A stretch of 64,000 nucleotides of DNA from Rhizobium vallis (GTDB taxonomy: Bacteria > Pseudomonadota > Alphaproteobacteria > Rhizobiales > Rhizobiaceae). Position 1 is the stretch's first letter; each line of letters opens with the position of its first letter. Below the pieces are notes generated by a model that was not told the DNA's origin, ran no database searches, and was given only the letters and a program-made list of their open reading frames with translations. The stretch covers positions 215,224-279,223 of the forward strand of contig NZ_ML133695.1 in the NCBI RefSeq assembly GCF_003985155.1, read 5' to 3'. Made by a program: the position numbers and the translations under genes. Positions 1 to 6,914 of this stretch are shown one piece after another.

Positions 1-100
1 AACCAAGCGGCTGCCCGGCTTCAAGGGAGTAAGTGCTGCGCGTCTTATCGCACCCGCCGGCAATGTGCTCACCGCCGAAATCTGGCAGCTCGGCCTTTGA
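1..100 (+). CDS. C-terminal end of an unidentified protein (partial)
   Basis: An open frame runs in from the left edge and stops at TGA 98-100, giving about 32 residues that end in EIWQLGL. Codon choice is GC-rich at third positions, as in the rest of the window, so this is probably the tail of a real gene. I do not recognise the family. The following sigma-factor gene starts about 97 bases later and has its own ribosome binding site. Confidence 0.45.
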   Translation, partial: TKRLPGFKGVSAARLIAPAGNVLTAEIWQLGL

Positions 101-196
101 TCTCAGGAGCGGACGGCATGGCATCGCCATCTGTCCGATATCGTACGGCAACGAATAGGGTACCCGTGACTTTCCTACTCATCCAAGGAGAGAAAC

Positions 197-724
197 ATGC
201 CGTCCTTGTCTTCCATACGCCCTGCGTCGCACAACAAAGAAACTTCAGCGGTCGAATCCGAGATCGTCGTCCTGACGCCGGCTCTGCGCGCCTTTGCGCG
301 ACGGTTCGTCCGCAATGACGACGACGTCGACGACCTCGTGCAGGAGACCCTGCTGAAAGCCTTGAACTCGCTTCATCTCTACCACCCGGGCACTTCTCTC
401 AAATCCTGGCTTTTCACGATCCTCAGAAACACCTTCTGCACCAATTATCGCCGGAAGCAGCGCGAACCCACAGGAGTCGATGCGGCGATGGAGCAGATCG
501 CGATCGCGCCGACGCAGGAGTGGGCGCTGAAGGAGCGCGAGCTGCAGCATGCAATGGCGCTTCTTTCCGAAGACCGGCGCCGGGCGCTCACCCTGGTCGC
601 CGCCGGAACGAGTTACGAGGATGCCGCCAGGATGTGCGGATGCCGCATCGGCACCTTGAAGAGCCGCGTCAGCCGCGCCCGCGAATCCCTGCAGTCCCTG
701 CTCGGAAACCATCTGAGCGACTGA
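197..724 (+). CDS. ECF-type RNA polymerase sigma factor
   Basis: This 175-residue protein has the two-domain layout of an ECF sigma factor, which directs RNA polymerase to a small set of promoters. Region 2 spans about residues 25-90, with the core-binding motif DDLVQETLLKAL near 45-56 and the WLFTILRN segment near 71-78. Region 4 spans about 113-170, with a helix-turn-helix around SYEDAARMCGC and the usual GTLKSRVSRAR recognition helix. The ATG at 197 follows AAGGAGAG. No anti-sigma gene is adjacent in the same direction; the next gene is convergent and belongs to another sigma system. The region 4 style recalls rhizobial ECF factors near the EcfG group, but I cannot assign a subgroup. Confidence 0.9.
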   Translation: MPSLSSIRPASHNKETSAVESEIVVLTPALRAFARRFVRNDDDVDDLVQETLLKALNSLHLYHPGTSLKSWLFTILRNTFCTNYRRKQREPTGVDAAMEQIAIAPTQEWALKERELQHAMALLSEDRRRALTLVAAGTSYEDAARMCGCRIGTLKSRVSRARESLQSLLGNHLSD

Positions 725-748
725 TCGTATTTTGCCGCCCAGAGAAGA

Positions 749-1393
749 CTACCAGCGGAGCAGGCGAGGGCCGGTGACGGCGCCGAGCGCGCCGGTGAGC
801 AGGATGCCGAGCGAATACCAGATCAGCACGAAGGGCATGCCGTTTTCGGTGCAGAACCAGGAATAGACCCAGGCGCCGGCCGCTCCCGCGGCAAGACCGG
901 CAACGAACCCCGTCAGTTTGAGATCCACGGGTGCGGCACGGCGCAGTGCCCAGACCGTGCCGGCATAGACGGGCAAGGCGAAGCCGAAAATGAGCAGCGG
1001 GCAATGGAGCGCCGAGGAGCCGAGGATCAGCACCCGGTAAGTTCCGACGGGAGCCGTCATCAGCTGGATCGCTGCAACCGCGGCCATGGCGGCAAAGATC
1101 AAGGCGAGCAGGCCGAAAAAGCGTCCCTCGGAACCGTCGGGGCGGGAGAGCCTGAAGACGGCTGAAAAGGCCGCCAAGGCGATCAGCGCGTTATAAGCCG
1201 ATTTGACCCAGAACACCGGCAGCATCAGCGCATCAGGCATATCGACCCTGAGGCCTGGAATGGCGAGCATCATCAGCAGCGAGAGCCCAAGCGCCGGGAA
1301 TATGCCGAGCGCCAGGCGGCGGGGCAGCGCATGACGCGGCACCGGCTTGAGGTCGCTGACCAGGTTTTCGATGATGTCATCCGTCTTCGTCAC
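749..1393 (-). CDS. nrsF: NrsF-type (DUF1109) membrane anti-sigma factor
   Basis: This 214-residue protein has about six hydrophobic segments after a polar N-terminus. That is the layout of NrsF/DUF1109 proteins, which hold a SigF-type ECF factor at the inner membrane until a stress signal arrives. Two cysteines lie at residues 131 (ALHCPLL) and 181 (SWFCTEN), in or beside transmembrane segments. As I recall, the Caulobacter protein depends on two conserved cysteines at matching places for sensing. The ATG overlaps the end of the upstream sigma gene by 4 bases, so the pair is translationally coupled. It converges with the orphan sigma gene at 197-724. Confidence 0.88.
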   Translation of the reverse strand: MTKTDDIIENLVSDLKPVPRHALPRRLALGIFPALGLSLLMMLAIPGLRVDMPDALMLPVFWVKSAYNALIALAAFSAVFRLSRPDGSEGRFFGLLALIFAAMAAVAAIQLMTAPVGTYRVLILGSSALHCPLLIFGFALPVYAGTVWALRRAAPVDLKLTGFVAGLAAGAAGAWVYSWFCTENGMPFVLIWYSLGILLTGALGAVTGPRLLRW

Positions 1394-1938
1394 GATGCGC
1401 CTCGTAATCTCTCGCCGAGCGCCTTGAGCGCCCGGTGGATGCCGACTTTTACCGCCGATTCGGACTGGCCGGTGCGGCTTGCGGTATCGGCGACCGACTG
1501 GCCCTCCAGTTTCACCTGCCGGATCAGCTCCCGTTGCTTCGGCGATAAACCGTCGAGCAGCCGCTCGACGTCCATGCGGGCCGTCAGCGCCTCCTCGCTG
1601 AAGTCGCTTTCGATATCCTCGCCAAGCTCGGTCTCACCAAGCCTGCGTCCGCCGCGGCCGCGATGATGGTCGATCAGCTTGTAGCGGGCGATCGAAAAGA
1701 ACCAGGCCGTGAAAGGCCTTCCCCTGTCATAGGTGGACCGGCGGGAATGCAGTGCCAGCAATGTCTCCTGAACCAGGTCTTCCATATCCGCTTTCGCCGC
1801 CGCAGCCATCCTGCGGCTGTAATAGCCGACAAGCAGCGCCCGCAGAGCCGCAAGCAGGCGCCGATACGCCGCCTCGTCCCCGTCAAGGGACAGAAGCATC
1901 AACGCTTTCAGGGCTTCTTCCGAATGGGCTGATGTCAT
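1390..1938 (-). CDS. SigF-like ECF sigma factor partnered with NrsF
   Basis: An ECF sigma factor of 182 residues from the chosen start. Region 2 carries EDLVQETLLALHS and FTAWFFSIARYKLIDHHR; region 4 ends with SESAVKVGIHRALKAL. An in-frame ATG lies upstream at 2004, but I prefer the ATG at 1938. A good GTAACC...CGAA promoter on this strand (1955-1979) sits inside the longer frame, and its transcripts would start only about 10 bases before 1938. The nrsF gene overlaps its 3' end. Divergent from the MXKDX/cytochrome/molybdoenzyme operon. In Sinorhizobium, related factors (RpoE1/RpoE4, from memory) respond to sulfite and control a sulfite-oxidoreductase locus. Confidence 0.9.
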   Translation of the reverse strand: MTSAHSEEALKALMLLSLDGDEAAYRRLLAALRALLVGYYSRRMAAAAKADMEDLVQETLLALHSRRSTYDRGRPFTAWFFSIARYKLIDHHRGRGGRRLGETELGEDIESDFSEEALTARMDVERLLDGLSPKQRELIRQVKLEGQSVADTASRTGQSESAVKVGIHRALKALGERLRGAS

Positions 1939-1954
1939 GTTGTCGGAGAGTTCA

Positions 1955-1979
1955 TTCGTAAAAACAGCCGGTCGGTTAC
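1955..1979 (-). promoter_or_regulatory. SigF-type promoter for the sigF-nrsF operon
   Basis: Read on the minus strand, GTAACC (1979-1974) is followed after 15 bases by CGAA (1958-1955). This matches the GTAACC-N16-CGAA class that I recall for Caulobacter SigF, one base shorter in the spacer. Placement implies an autoregulated transcript beginning just before the ATG at 1938. Confidence 0.65.
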
Positions 1980-2034
1980 AGGGCGGATCAAAAACAATGT
2001 CCACATCACAGCTCTATCACATAGATGTGAGGCT

Positions 2035-2060
2035 GTAACGCATCTCGACCCCGCCTCGAA
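2035..2060 (+). promoter_or_regulatory. SigF-type promoter for the MXKDX-cytochrome-molybdoenzyme operon
   Basis: GTAACG (2035-2040), a 16-base spacer, then CGAA (2057-2060), pointing at the gene that starts at 2125. It mirrors the promoter on the other strand about 55 bases away, so one sigma factor would drive both divergent units. Confidence 0.65.
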
Positions 2061-2124
2061 TGGGTGGATGTGAGCCATCGGCAGGGAGCCGGCGGACGCA
2101 GCAAACCCATTCGAGGAGAATTCC

Positions 2125-2373
2125 ATGACCAAGTTTCTTTCCAGCCTTGCAGTCTGCACCTTCATCGCAAGCCTTTCGCTCGCCGGCGCCGCCTCGGCCG
2201 AAGACGCCATGAAGACCGATACGATGAAAAAGGACGCGATGCATACGGACACCATGTCGAAGGACGCCATGAAGATGGCCGGCACCAAGAAGGACTGTAT
2301 GCACAAGGCCGGCATGGAAAAGGACGCGATGAAGAAGACCGACATGATGAAGACCTGCGACGCGATGAAATAA
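2125..2373 (+). CDS. Secreted pentapeptide MXKDX-repeat protein
   Basis: An 82-residue protein with a signal peptide of about 25 residues (hydrophobic core, then AASA before the mature start). The mature part is almost entirely tandem five-residue units of the form M-x-K/T-D-x: MKTDT, MKKDA, MHTDT, MSKDA, and later variants including KKDCM and MEKDA. This fits the penta_MxKDx family of small, very Met/Lys/Asp-rich periplasmic proteins, whose role is unknown. It contains two cysteines and two histidines as well as many methionines, so metal binding is plausible but unproven. It starts after GAGGAG and is first in the operon behind the SigF-type promoter. Confidence 0.88.
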   Translation: MTKFLSSLAVCTFIASLSLAGAASAEDAMKTDTMKKDAMHTDTMSKDAMKMAGTKKDCMHKAGMEKDAMKKTDMMKTCDAMK

Positions 2374-2459
2374 GCGCCCGCATCCGCGCGGCCGCTGAAA
2401 CTTTTTCCACGGCGGTCGCGTCTTTTGCTCCTGAAACTTCATCGATCCGGAGAACGATC

Positions 2460-3302
2460 ATGGCGACGACCGATGCCGGCAAAGAGACCGGCCGAACGCT
2501 CATCTACCGCCACAGCCTCGCCGTGCGCCTGCCGCATTGGGTGAACGTGCTTTGCCTCACCGTGCTCTTGATGAGCGGACTGCAGATATTCAACGCTCAT
2601 CCGGCGCTTTATTGGGGCCAGTACGGCGCCGATAACGATCCGTCCTTCATCTCAATGGAAGCCGTCGAGGAGGGCAGCGAGGCAAAGGGGCGCACGCATA
2701 TCGGTTCGCTCGCCTTCGATACGACGGGTGTCCTCGGCCTCTCCAATGTCGACGGCGAGGCGACAGCGAGGGGTTTTCCGAGCTGGCTTACCCTGCCAAG
2801 CTATCAGGATCTTTCGACCGGCCGGCGCTGGCATTTCTTCTTTGCCTGGCTCTTCGTCCTCAACGGCCTCGTCTATCTCGTCTACGGGCTGGCCAGCCGG
2901 CATTTCCGCCGTGATCTCGCGCCTGGTGCCAGGGAGCTGACGCTCGCCCATCTCGGACACGAGGTCGTCAATCATGCCAGGCTGCGCTTTCCGAAGGGGC
3001 AGGAGGCGCGGCACTACAACACGCTGCAGAAGCTGACCTATCTCGTGGTGATCTTCCTGCTGCTGCCTCTGATGGTAGCGACGGGTCTCACCATGTCGCC
3101 GGGCTTCAACGCCGTGGCGCCCTGGCTGCTCGATGTCTTCGGCGGACGGCAATCGGCCCGCACCCTTCATTTCCTCACCGCCTTCTCGCTCGTCGCTTTC
3201 GTCGTGGTGCATGTCGCCATGGTGATCCTGTCGGGCGTCTTCAACAATCTGCGTTCGATGATCACCGGCTACTACGCGATCGAACAGGGAGACGAACAAT
3301 GA
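2460..3302 (+). CDS. Cytochrome b561/b6-type membrane electron carrier
   Basis: A 280-residue protein with about four membrane segments (near residues 27-45, 125-144, 193-212 and 236-258). Histidines lie at their edges (YRHSLAVRLPHW, RRWHFFFAW, RTLHFLTAF, VVVHVAMV) that could ligate two b-type haems. Such proteins pass electrons between the quinone pool and a periplasmic partner. The chosen ATG at 2460 follows CCGGAG; the frame stays open further upstream, but there it overlaps the MXKDX gene in another frame. Its stop overlaps the molybdoenzyme start by 4 bases, so it is the likely redox partner of that enzyme. Confidence 0.85.
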   Translation: MATTDAGKETGRTLIYRHSLAVRLPHWVNVLCLTVLLMSGLQIFNAHPALYWGQYGADNDPSFISMEAVEEGSEAKGRTHIGSLAFDTTGVLGLSNVDGEATARGFPSWLTLPSYQDLSTGRRWHFFFAWLFVLNGLVYLVYGLASRHFRRDLAPGARELTLAHLGHEVVNHARLRFPKGQEARHYNTLQKLTYLVVIFLLLPLMVATGLTMSPGFNAVAPWLLDVFGGRQSARTLHFLTAFSLVAFVVVHVAMVILSGVFNNLRSMITGYYAIEQGDEQ

Positions 3303-4075
3303 GCCGCCTGTTGACCCGCCGCCGCTTCCTGATCGGCTCGACCCTGACTGCCTCGGCCCTGGGGCTCAGCGGCTGCGACGCACTTGTCGAAAGCGACCGG
3401 ACGAAGTCCGTCCTAAAGATCGCCGAGGGTTTCAGCATGAAGACGCAGCGCTTCCTGCTCGGCGACAACGCACTCGCCCGTGAATTCGGCGAAGCGGATC
3501 TCTCGCCGGTCTTTCGCTCGAACGGCACCAGCATGCCTGACAACCCGCAATATCTCGACTGGATGAGCCGGCAGTTCTCGACCTGGAGGCTTGATGTCGG
3601 CGGGCTTGTGGAAAAACCCGCGCAATTCTCGCTCGCGCAGCTGAAGGCGATGCCCTCGCGCACGCAGATCACCCGGCACGATTGCGTCGAAGGCTGGAGC
3701 GCGATCGGCAAATGGACGGGCCTGCCGCTCGGCACCCTGCTGCAATCGGTCGGGCTGAAACCCCAAGCGCGCTATGTCGTGTTCCATTGCGCCGACGAAT
3801 ACGAAAAGTCGCTTGATGGTACCGGCTGGTATTATGAGAGCATCGATCTCGTCGATGCCTTCCATCCGCAGACGATCCTTGCCTATGCGATGAACGGCCG
3901 CGACCTCGAGGTGGCCCACGGAGCGCCGCTCCGGTTGAGGGTCGAGCGGCAGCTTGGCTACAAGCAGGCGAAATATCTCACCCGCATCGAGGCGGTCGCC
4001 GATCTCGGCCAGTTTTATGGCGGCAATGGCGGCTTCTGGGAAGACCGCGGCTATGAATGGTATGCCGGGATATAA
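3299..4075 (+). CDS. Tat-exported lipoprotein molybdopterin oxidoreductase (sulfite-oxidase fold)
   Basis: A 258-residue protein. The N-terminus has a twin-arginine signal (TRRRFLIG, residues 6-13) ending in a lipobox (LSGC, Cys26), so the enzyme is probably exported folded and anchored to a membrane. A sulfite-oxidase-type molybdopterin domain follows. Cys129 in TRHDCVEGW is the expected molybdenum ligand. The length and the paired membrane cytochrome resemble MsrP/YedY-type or sulfite-oxidising systems. The substrate cannot be read from sequence; sulfite or an oxidised sulfur compound fits the SigF-type control. It ends 15 bases from a convergent Crp-type gene. Confidence 0.85.
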   Translation: MSRLLTRRRFLIGSTLTASALGLSGCDALVESDRTKSVLKIAEGFSMKTQRFLLGDNALAREFGEADLSPVFRSNGTSMPDNPQYLDWMSRQFSTWRLDVGGLVEKPAQFSLAQLKAMPSRTQITRHDCVEGWSAIGKWTGLPLGTLLQSVGLKPQARYVVFHCADEYEKSLDGTGWYYESIDLVDAFHPQTILAYAMNGRDLEVAHGAPLRLRVERQLGYKQAKYLTRIEAVADLGQFYGGNGGFWEDRGYEWYAGI

Positions 4076-4090
4076 CAGGCACGCGGGCTC

Positions 4091-4855
4091 TCAACCGGTT
4101 TTGCCGATGTGGGGCTGGGGCGCGAGGGATGGCCGCTTCGATCTCCGCAGAGGTCCGATCAGCCGCTCATACTCCGCCTCGGCCTTGCCATAGGCGTCGG
4201 AGGCGAATTCCTCCAGGCCGGCGCGGTCGCGGACGATCACCAAGCCGCGAACGGAGCGGATGAAATGGTTCCCCTCGAGGATGTGCAGCGCCGTCGTGAC
4301 ACTCGGACGCCTGACCGCCAGCATCAGGGCGATGAAGTCGTGCGTCAGCGCGAGCTTGTCGCCGTCGATCCTGTCGTGACACATCAGGATCCAGCGCGCC
4401 AGCCGCTCGTTGATCTCGTGAACGGCATTGGAGAGCGCGGTGAAACCGGCCTGGGTTGCAAGGACATGGACGCCCTTGTGCAGCAGGCCGGCGAAAACCG
4501 GCTGCGTCTTCATCAGCTCCGCGAGCGTGCGCTGCGGCAGCCGATAGGCGAAGCCGGGTACCTGCACGGTAACCTCCGAGACGCTGATGCCGGCATCGAT
4601 CGCCGCGGCGACCGGCGCAAATCCATCGCGGCCGAACAGGCCCGCTTCGACGCGGTTGCCCTCGGGCGAGATGTTGATCACCGAGCCTACTCCCGAGCAC
4701 AGGAAATAGACATGCTCGATCGGCGCATTCGCATGGACGATGATGAAACCGCTCGGCATGGCGCAGGGCTCGAGGTGAGGGGCAACGGCCGCGTATTCCT
4801 GCTCCGGCAAGAGCGCCAGCAGACGATTCTCCTTGGGGTGTATCATGTCCGCCAA
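4091..4855 (-). CDS. Crp/Fnr-family transcriptional regulator (paralogue A)
   Basis: A 254-residue regulator with an N-terminal cyclic-nucleotide-type beta-roll (about 20-140) and a C-terminal winged helix (about 160-235). The recognition region is THDFIALMLAVRRPSVTTAL and the protein ends AEAEYERLIGPLRRS. There is no four-cysteine Fnr iron-sulfur set and I see no clear cAMP-binding Arg-Ser motif, so the ligand is unknown. Start: TTG at 4855 sits six bases after GGAGGG; an ATG three codons in (4846) has a poorer site. One of four similar genes within about 6.3 kb. Confidence 0.85.
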   Translation of the reverse strand: MADMIHPKENRLLALLPEQEYAAVAPHLEPCAMPSGFIIVHANAPIEHVYFLCSGVGSVINISPEGNRVEAGLFGRDGFAPVAAAIDAGISVSEVTVQVPGFAYRLPQRTLAELMKTQPVFAGLLHKGVHVLATQAGFTALSNAVHEINERLARWILMCHDRIDGDKLALTHDFIALMLAVRRPSVTTALHILEGNHFIRSVRGLVIVRDRAGLEEFASDAYGKAEAEYERLIGPLRRSKRPSLAPQPHIGKTG

Positions 4856-5174
4856 TGTTCGCCCTCCGGTAAGTGCGGGGCGGCCGCAGGCAGTATCATC
4901 GATTCCAGGTCGCGATCGCCGGATCGCAGGCCAGGTTCGCCATCCTAACCCGCAGAACCGCCATTGGTTCCCGCATAGAGCAGCCGCCCGCCCATCCTTT
5001 CCCGAACGTCAAACCGGCCGCACGGCCGCATTTGCGGTGTTCCTGGCGGGCGGCCTTCGCATATCGCCGCAGCCCAGCAGTCTGTACGCTATTGCACAGT
5101 GTATTGCTCAACGATTCTAGATGGTTAGGTTCGCCCGCAACGGGGGTCGCATTCTCATTAATGCGCGGACTTAT
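4856..5174. other. Non-coding divergent region between two Crp/Fnr-type genes
   Basis: About 320 bases without a convincing gene. The only structure I noticed is a pair of direct TATTGC repeats at 5091-5096 and 5102-5107, 11 bases apart (about one helical turn), upstream of the plus-strand regulator. They could be an activator or autoregulatory site. No Fnr-box palindrome (TTGAT-N4-ATCAA) is present. Confidence 0.3.
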
Positions 5175-5894
5175 ATGGATGACCGACAATTGAATTTCCG
5201 AAATGAACTTTTGCGCGCCATGGGACTGCAGGAGCTTGAACTCCTGCGGCCGCATCTGGAGCCTGTCGACCTTGACGTTCCTTTGATCCTCGAAACGGAG
5301 AATAGCCCGGTCGGCGACGTCTACATGCTGGAGTCCGGGCTTGCCTCGATCGTAGCGAGATTTCCGGGCGGACGCGATATCGAGGTGGGCATTGTCGGGC
5401 GCGAAGGTATGACGGGTGCGGCCGTCATCCTCGGCGGCAATCAATCCGCCAACCGGACGTTCATGCAGGTTTCCGGCCATGGCTTCAAGCTGCCGGCATC
5501 CGTCCTTTCCCAAGCGATGGAGGAAAGCCGGGCCTTACGCAGCCTGCTTCTCGCCTATGTCCAGGCCCTGCTTGCGCAGACGACGTCGACGGTGCTTGCC
5601 AACGGCCATGCCAAGCTCGAAGAGCGGCTGGCGCGATGGCTGCTGATGGTTCACGACCGCACAGACGGCATGACCATCTGGCTGACCCACGAATTTCTGG
5701 CCGTGATGCTCGGCGTGCGCCGCGCCGGCGTTACGGTCGCCCTGCACCTGCTCGAAGGCAAGGGCCTGATCCGCTCGACGAGGCGGCAGATCGTCATCCT
5801 CAACCGACAGGGATTGATCGAAGAGGCCCACGGCGCTTATGGGGCGGCCGAAGAGGAGTATCGGCGGCTGATCGGCACGCAGCTTGCGCGTTGA
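5175..5894 (+). CDS. Crp/Fnr-family transcriptional regulator (paralogue B)
   Basis: A 239-residue regulator from the ATG at 5175; the frame is open further upstream to an ATG at 5121, but that part is not family-like. N-terminal beta-roll about 20-130 (GDVYMLESGLASIVA, VGIVGREGMTG); C-terminal winged helix with THEFLAVMLGVRRAGVT; ends AAEEEYRRLIGTQ. Of the four paralogues it is closest by eye to the one at 7176-7943: both share ANRTFMQ or PNRTFMQ, LANG and HEFLA.MLGVRRAGVT. No iron-sulfur cysteines. Probably a local regulator of the divergent or neighbouring genes; its signal is unknown. Confidence 0.86.
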   Translation: MDDRQLNFRNELLRAMGLQELELLRPHLEPVDLDVPLILETENSPVGDVYMLESGLASIVARFPGGRDIEVGIVGREGMTGAAVILGGNQSANRTFMQVSGHGFKLPASVLSQAMEESRALRSLLLAYVQALLAQTTSTVLANGHAKLEERLARWLLMVHDRTDGMTIWLTHEFLAVMLGVRRAGVTVALHLLEGKGLIRSTRRQIVILNRQGLIEEAHGAYGAAEEEYRRLIGTQLAR

Positions 5895-5932
5895 GGCGGC
5901 GACGCATTCCGGTTCCGAAGGTCCTGCCACTC

Positions 5933-6304
5933 TCAATGATAATAGGAGGAGTCCGGCCCGAACAGGGCTGAAATCATCGCCTCGATATCGGAAGGGCGGC
6001 CGCTGACGACGAAGCCGCCCCGAGGCGTGTTGGACCCCTCGCCATGAGCGAAGATGAAAGGTATCCGGCGCGTCTCCAGCCATTCGTTCATCCAGAGCAT
6101 GGCCTCGTCGGAAATCGTCACGTCGATGATTACGGCATCGAAGATCAGGCCCTCGCTCAGGCATTCCATCGCGCTGGAGACGACCACAGGGCCCGCGAGC
6201 AGCGCCTTGCGCGCAATCAATGCGTCTCTGGCACCGCTCGAAAGGAAGCTGGCCTCACCGATGATAAGGATCGTCTTGCCGGCGACCGGGCTGAGCGATT
6301 TCAT
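5933..6304 (-). CDS. Single-domain response-regulator-like protein with degenerate FAT GUY motif
   Basis: A 123-residue protein that is only a receiver-type domain. The likely phospho-acceptor is Asp61 in AVIIDVTI. The usual acidic pair after the first strand is reduced to a single Glu (LIIGEAS). The segment PFIFAHGEG (82-90) resembles the PFxFATGY motif of the FAT GUY receivers (SdrG/MrrA type) that work with HWE/HisKA_2 kinases in the alphaproteobacterial general stress response, but with Thr replaced by His. Start: ATG at 6304 is preferred to upstream starts because the receiver fold begins right after it. Family membership is inferred from motifs only. Confidence 0.7.
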   Translation of the reverse strand: MKSLSPVAGKTILIIGEASFLSSGARDALIARKALLAGPVVVSSAMECLSEGLIFDAVIIDVTISDEAMLWMNEWLETRRIPFIFAHGEGSNTPRGGFVVSGRPSDIEAMISALFGPDSSYYH

Positions 6305-6439
6305 GAGCGGACGCCTACGATAATCCTGGGTTGGCGGGTGGTCATGCTGATGGCGGTTCAAACAGCGGGCGGTCCGCGCCTGCATCGTGCCTACCATATT
6401 CAAGCTAGTGACGCGACGTTCATTTTCTGGTGAATGCCG

Positions 6440-6464
6440 AACCCCACCCGGGCGCTCTGGTTCC
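6440..6464 (-). promoter_or_regulatory. Possible EcfG-type stress promoter
   Basis: On the minus strand GGAAC (6464-6460) is followed after 16 bases by GGTT (6443-6440), close to the GGAAC-N16/17-CGTT general-stress consensus with one mismatch. It would transcribe toward the receiver gene with a leader of about 130 bases. A weak motif; chance occurrence is possible. Confidence 0.3.
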
Positions 6465-6466
6465 CC

Positions 6467-6480
6467 TAAAACGTGTCGCG
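6467..6480. repeat. Short intergenic repeat TAAAACRTGTCGCG, copy 1
   Basis: TAAAACGTGTCGCG here is repeated with one change at 7151-7164 (TAAAACATGTCGCG), and a related TAAAGCGCGTCGC lies at 38149-38161. All three are in or at the edge of intergenic DNA. They look like members of the dispersed palindromic repeats of rhizobial genomes, recognised from memory rather than by search. Confidence 0.4.
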
Positions 6481-6599
6481 ATCCTTCGGGTTCGCCTAGC
6501 CCGCGCCTTCGCTCTTTGTTGATCCGTACGCTTCCGCACTAGCTGTTGAAATCGAAGACCCGAAGTTTAGGATTGCTGCATATAACGGGAGGAAGGCAG

Positions 6600-6860
6600 A
6601 TGATCCAGCATTCGGAAATCACCAAGCCGGCGTTGCAGCCAGACGATGTGACGATGTTGACCGCTGTCCTTCAGGAATGGTGCCGGGAAAAATCATGCGG
6701 GATGGCGAGCCCGCAGGCGCAGCATGTTGCAAGGGAACTCGTATCCTGGTTCGAATGCGGCATTCGCGACAGGCACAGGCTCGCGGGCCTGATGCGGCAC
6801 ATACATCTGGATTTGCAGAACCTGCCGATAGCGAGGCATGCGCCGCCCCGTGCGGCCTGA
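6600..6860 (+). CDS. Small conserved-looking protein of unknown function
   Basis: An 86-residue soluble protein starting at ATG 6600 behind a strong GGGAGGAAGG site. It has no membrane segment or signal peptide. The middle (about 18-65) looks like a helical pair: a TMLTAVLQEWCRE helix, then QAQHVARELVSWFECGIRDRHRLAGLM. I recall similar small acidic/helical proteins beside stress genes in rhizobia but cannot name a family. It stands alone between the receiver gene and a broken DUF6894-type gene. Confidence 0.6.
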   Translation: MIQHSEITKPALQPDDVTMLTAVLQEWCREKSCGMASPQAQHVARELVSWFECGIRDRHRLAGLMRHIHLDLQNLPIARHAPPRAA

Positions 6861-6914
6861 AGCGTGGAACCAACGACGAGCTATGGCATTGATTCTGCAA
6901 CGATGAGGCAGCCG

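Noticed and set aside
2064..3302. One long frame covering the MXKDX gene area and the cytochrome gene
   Set aside because: The first 130 codons overlap the MXKDX gene in another frame and are Arg/His-rich without family resemblance; the cytochrome proper begins at 2460 behind a ribosome site.
5085..5112. Possible Fnr/FixK box upstream of the Crp-type gene
   Set aside because: The sequence has TTG and CAA ends but not the TTGAT-N4-ATCAA palindrome; only TATTGC direct repeats are present.
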